From Cyclina sinensis (lineage: Eukaryota > Mollusca > Bivalvia > Venerida > Veneridae), in NCBI GenBank assembly GCA_012932295.1, contig JAAONU010000006.1, positions 30,902,882 through 30,966,881 on the forward strand: a DNA stretch of 64,000 bases. The letters are read 5' to 3'. This document shows, piece after piece, positions 60,101 through 64,000 of this stretch. The notes under the pieces are model-generated. The model ran no database searches. It was not told where the DNA came from and saw nothing but the letters and a program-made list of their open reading frames with translations. The position numbers and the translations under genes were made by a program. How positions within the stretch are numbered: position 1 is the stretch's first letter; every line of letters starts with the position of its first letter.

Positions 60101-63100
60101 ACATTTAATGTTCTGTCTGTTCAGTGGAGAGAGTAATGCTAAGACTTGAACACCTAAAAAAATAAAAGAGAAAAAAACAGGGTACAGGTGGCTTAATTTT
60201 CTTGATTTTTAAGCCTAAGTTTCATACTGGAGAAAAAGCAATTTTTAGATGATTCACTTAAAAGAAAATTATAGTCTTCATGGCTTTTACATGTGCTTTT
60301 TGAGGTTTGTGCGTATGTGTACATGTATGTCCTGTTTTTGTTGGTAATTGTTATGCATTTATGTGTGTTTTTCTTATCTCATTGTTGGCATAACTATTTT
60401 TTTTTTGAAGTGATAAAATGGAAAATTCTTTGAATGTTGTATTAATTGAAGTACAGTTGAGCCAGGCTTTAATTTGAAAATAATGGTACCAATACAAAGA
60501 TATATTTTTAGATTAGGTAAATGATCAGTTTAGGGTTCTGATTTGTAGAGCTGTTCTCAGAAGTGCACACAGATTACCTCCCCTTATCGAATGATAATCA
60601 GTTCTGTATGGAGTTAGAAATATCTTGAGGATTGTTTTTTTCTGAACAGATGTTTTATAAAATAGTAATGAGTAAGGCATTCTACAATGAATCCCTTGGG
60701 AAACAGAATGTTTGGCTATAGTTATTTGTTGCTCATCATAATTTCAGCTCCACAGGAATAAACCATGAATTATTAATGCTAAGTATTGAATTTGTTGAAA
60801 ATCTGGTCTCTTTATGTGGTCATCAACCAATCATTTAATGCAGTCATTTGCAAGATTTTTTGGCTCTTGTATGTTATATTGTAGGTTATATTGACTCAGT
60901 CTTTGACATGAAAATTTTCGTTCAGGTTGCCAAAAAGCTCAGTTATCACCTCTTGTCTCTATATTTAATGAAAAAGACTCAGAATTCTAGGTTGCCCTTA
61001 TCAGTTTTAAATTGTCCCTGGGCATTGGATGAACCACTGTGCATGAAGACTGGCCACTGGATTTATAATTAAAGACTGCTCCCTTGAACCCTAAGCTAAG
61101 ACCTGTGACTTTTTATGGCCAAAGACTACTGCTGTTGTAAAGATTGTAAAGCGGGGAGGGGATAAAAGGAATGGCCTCCATCTGTCAGTCCGTCCGTCTG
61201 TCCATCCTTAACACTTTCGTGTCTGCTCCATAAGTTTTAAACTGCTGAAAATTTTGAAATAACTTGGCGCAAGTGATCACCATTATGAGACGATGTGCAG
61301 AGCGCAATAATTGGGTTGCTACCCACAAGGTCAAGGTCACAGTTAAAGGTCAAATATCCAAATTTCACGTCTGCTCTATAACTTACTACATGTATCTTGG
61401 CTTACGAAAAGTTTTTTAATTACTTTGCACAAATGATCACCACTATGACGCGATGTGCAGAACCCAACATCCAGGTTGCTACCCCCAAGGTCAAGGTTAA
61501 ATGTTCTCCATAACTTTTTGACTTTATGGAAGATTTTAAATAACTTGGCACAAATAATTTCTATCATGAGACTATGTGCTTATAATATGCATGGCACAAC
61601 ATCAAGGTCATGGTTGGTTAAAGGTCAAGAAGTACATATTCATGTCTGCTGTGGAAGGGGATTGAGCTGTCCTTCAGACTGCCTTGTTATTTTGGTTTTT
61701 ACCTGATGTTTACTGTTTTGTTTTGTTTCTGTTTATTTTCAATATCAGGTACCAGAGATTGAATCAGTGGCTTGGATGGTATGAGCAAATTGAATTTGAA
61801 AGTATTGTTACAGTTTATAGTTTGTTTTGCTAAAAGTTTCCATTTTAGTATAAGAAACTTGCCTTGAGAAATTTCAGTGATGTTTAAAAGTGGCTAAGAG
61901 TTGACAGTGTTAATATATAGAGAATGGCCTTTAGAGAAGTCGGGCAGTTTTCTTGACTGTAGAGTACAGGATACAAGTTTTTGTCTCTGTTATTTGTGAA
62001 GACATGTTAATGTAAATAAATCAGTATTTATCGACTGTCTGATCAAATTGAAAGTCCAGAGCCCTTTTTTGTCAACTGTCACTGATTTTTGTGACAGCAT
62101 TAATATATACAAAATGTATGAGCTTGAATTTTGAAGGAACAATATTGATGCATAGCTTCTTACAATATTTGAGGCTTGTTAGTAATATTTGTTGTTACCT
62201 TAGACTGCTGAAAAGTGGTAAAATAATGAAATGAAAATTGGTGCTGGAATGGTTTGGCTAGTTTTGTGATATTCTTTTGAATTAAAAAGCAAGGTTGTTG
62301 TAATTGACAATGTTTTAAAAAAGTGTATTTAGCAAAATGTACCATTTGTTTCTATTTAAACTGGTCTAAAAAAAGAATTTAGCTTACTCATAAAGGAAAT
62401 TGTATAATGGAAAGAGAGATCACCAAGTAACATTTCCCTTTTGAAGTCATAACTGGAGTGCTGTTCAAAGACTTAGTGGTGCAATTCAGTCACTGAAAAA
62501 ATATTGTAAGGCAGTTGGTACATATTTCTGTTTGTTAATTATTTTATTTTATTGAGATACCTTGTTGACTAATGTTGCTATTAATTTATATTTTGATATA
62601 ATGTTTATGTCACACTTTGTTGACATTTCTTGTGCTTTCACATTATGCATGTACATTTGTTGATACATGTACATGTACATTGTTACTAGAGGAAATATTG
62701 TAACAGTAAATCTAATGGAATGCTTTTCATGCACAATCTTTAATTTTTCACCTTGCATTAGTATCAGTTAGCATTTAAAGCTTTTAAAATGGAGATTTTT
62801 GTCATATTCAGTAATCTTTTTGTAATTTTATCAGTTTGGACTCAAGAAATAATTCTTTTCTATAATAAATTATTTATATAATGAACTAAAAAGCCCCCAG
62901 AACTTAATGCAGCTAATATTTATGTTAAATTGACATAGAGGATATTTGTTTGTTTTTGTGGAAGATGAGAATTTATTTCATTGAGTGAACACCATATGTT
63001 GATATTTTCACGAGTGGCGCAGCCACGAGTGAAAATATCAACATATGGTGTTCACGAGATGAAATAAATTCCCATCTTCCACTAAAAAACAAACAAATTT

Positions 63101-64000
63101 TCTTTTTATTTTATGCCAACACGTCAAAAATGGGTTTTTTTATGACATTTTTAATCAGGGCCTTCAATAAATTCCCCATGGTGAGCCCCAAATCAGTTAA
63201 TGCGTACTTTGGTTACTCCGCACAAAAAAAGTGCAGACAATCTCCAATACATATGATAACTTTACTTCTGCTGAAATAAACTGAATACACTTTCATCAAA
63301 TAATATTTATTTTTGTCTACACAGTTTATCAATATTTATTGAATTTTGCCATACATACTTAATTATAAAAGCGGATTAATACTCAATATTCAATAGTTCG
63401 GGCACAAACATGTATTATCAAAATGGTAATTAACTGATTCAAAACAGTGTATTATCACTTTTATCTCACTGATATTTCCCTATATTTCATTGGTAGGCAT
63501 AAAATAAATTTAATTAAAACATACTTTTACAATAAGATTGGTTTCATTGCAGTAAAGTGTACTTTATGTTAGAAAAGCTGTTAGTCATAATAAGTGAATT
63601 AGGTAGTGATAGAGTTTTGGTGTTGGTAAAGTTAATGCCATGGTATAAAGTAATTGTGTTTCACATTTTTGTACAAAGTGTTTTTATTACTAATATAGTA
63701 AATTTTTTATGAGTCCATTTATAGACCTTTTTTTATCTAGTTAGAGGAATAGTGGAAAAGGCCTTTCTTTGGACTTAAGGAATTGAATTTTAATAATGGC
63801 TTTTTTTAGAAATCACACACAGTTTAAGGTGAAATATTATCCCATGCAGGGCCCCACTCACAGATTGGAGATTCATACACCACGAGATGCCCTGCGCATG
63901 GAGGACCTAAGCACTGACGAAGAAGATAGAGTCCATAGCGAGATGCGCTGTTATGAAAATAAAATAGAAAACCTTATGAATGAAGTGGGATCCCTCAAAA
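57112..64000 (+). CDS. ODF2: Outer dense fibre protein 2 / cenexin-like, N-terminal exons (partial)
   Basis: Coding exons: 57112-57222 (37 codons), 57451-57573 (41 codons) and 63850 to beyond the window end (at least 50 codons). All junctions are GT-AG and phase 0. Exon 1 encodes SPVHVHVDDDVPVHVHVKQP, which mirrors the vertebrate ODF2 N-terminus (the HVHV...PVHVHI repeat). Exon 2 is basic and serine-rich and ends PWVPPPAKATKGSKVSWQ. Exon 3 encodes HRLEIHTPRD, DLSTDEEDRVHS and YENKIENLMNEVGSLK, matching the ODF2 CLEI...DLST..DD...KI..LM..VG.LK segment before its coiled coils. ODF2/cenexin builds centriole appendages and is needed for cilia; it is also a sperm-tail fibre protein. The large second intron (57574-63849) carries repeats and two possible microexons. 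The rest of the gene lies outside the window. Confidence 0.9.
57574..61139. other. ODF2 intron 2, first part: no clear feature
   Basis: AT-rich unique sequence. One microexon candidate (58678-58701) is listed separately. Confidence 0.4.
58678..58701 (+). other. Candidate 24-nt ODF2 microexon
   Basis: TTTTAAAG precedes and GTGGGATTT follows a phase-0 24-nt block encoding KRVNKVSK. The acceptor tract is weak. Vertebrate ODF2 aligns without it, so it may be chance. Confidence 0.2.
61140..61690. repeat. Tandem repeat element in ODF2 intron 2
   Basis: Starts near GTCAGTCCGTCCGTCTGTCC (61185) and has diverged units with ACTTGGCGCAAGTGATCACC, GACGATGTGCAGA, GGTTGCTACCC and AAGGTCAAGGTCA at about 61260, 61430 and 61550. 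Confidence 0.6.
61749..61778 (+). other. Candidate 30-nt ODF2 microexon
   Basis: TTTTCAATATCAG precedes and GTATGAG follows a phase-0 block encoding VPEIESVAWM. Both splice signals look reasonable. Unsupported by vertebrate alignment. Confidence 0.3.
62943..63099. repeat. Near-perfect 157-bp inverted repeat (foldback) in ODF2 intron 2
   Basis: The arms share GTGGAAGATG, AATTTATTTCAT, GTGAACACCATATGTTGAT and ATTTTCAC, meeting at GAGTGGCGCAGCCACGAG around 63012-63029. Only a few mismatches per roughly 75-nt arm. Non-coding; could be a foldback element. Confidence 0.85.

Overview
The window is eukaryotic nuclear DNA, most likely from a bivalve mollusc. It is AT-rich, it has genes split by GT-AG introns, and it is crowded with short repeats of a type familiar from bivalve genomes (ends such as ACAAGAGGGCC and GCTCACCTGAG, cores rich in TGACCTTGACCTTTGACC, ends carrying GACGGACGGACG plus a hairpin and ATAAAA). 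The species cannot be named from the sequence. Most of the window is transposable-element material. Three host genes stand out: a RING-less TRIM-like gene (13.9-16.1 kb, minus, two exons), a complete eight-exon DUSP12 phosphatase gene (26.6-37.6 kb, minus), and the first coding exons of an ODF2/cenexin-like gene (from 57.1 kb, plus, running off the end).

Layout. 1-3.26 kb is a broken copy of a large DNA transposon. 3.6-10.56 kb is a second copy of the same family with both ends. I can delimit it exactly because it splits a tandem repeat and is flanked by a 3-bp TTA duplication. It encodes a long, now broken protein with cysteine clusters and a C-terminal XPG/FEN1-like nuclease, which best fits the Academ superfamily. 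11.25-13.26 kb is a terminal-inverted-repeat element whose core is 13 monomers of about 145 bp in strict A/B alternation. 16.3-26.2 kb is a mosaic of further core-repeat elements, including a 108-bp array at 18.4-19.4 kb that also mostly alternates A/B, and a poly-G block near 21 kb. The introns of DUSP12 are filled with the same kinds of repeat.

39.1-49.9 kb is a LINE graveyard: at least six fragments on both strands, including a LINE inserted inside another LINE and two LINE 3' ends joined head to tail. 51.7-53.6 kb holds two related elements that begin with a CCGGT-centred hairpin. 54.5-55.2 kb is three exact 271-bp tandem units, each with a tRNA-Thr(UGU)-like gene on the minus strand. 55.7-56.2 kb is a 519-bp MITE with perfect 20-bp inverted ends and a 9-bp flanking repeat.

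The host genes do not form a pathway with one another: DUSP12 is a zinc-binding dual-specificity phosphatase, ODF2 a centriole/cilium appendage protein, and the TRIM-like gene belongs to a family that is greatly expanded in molluscs. The strongest material for follow-up is the transposon biology: the Academ-like tandem pair with a shared frame break, the terminal module shared by several otherwise different repeat families, and the dimeric organisation of the core arrays.
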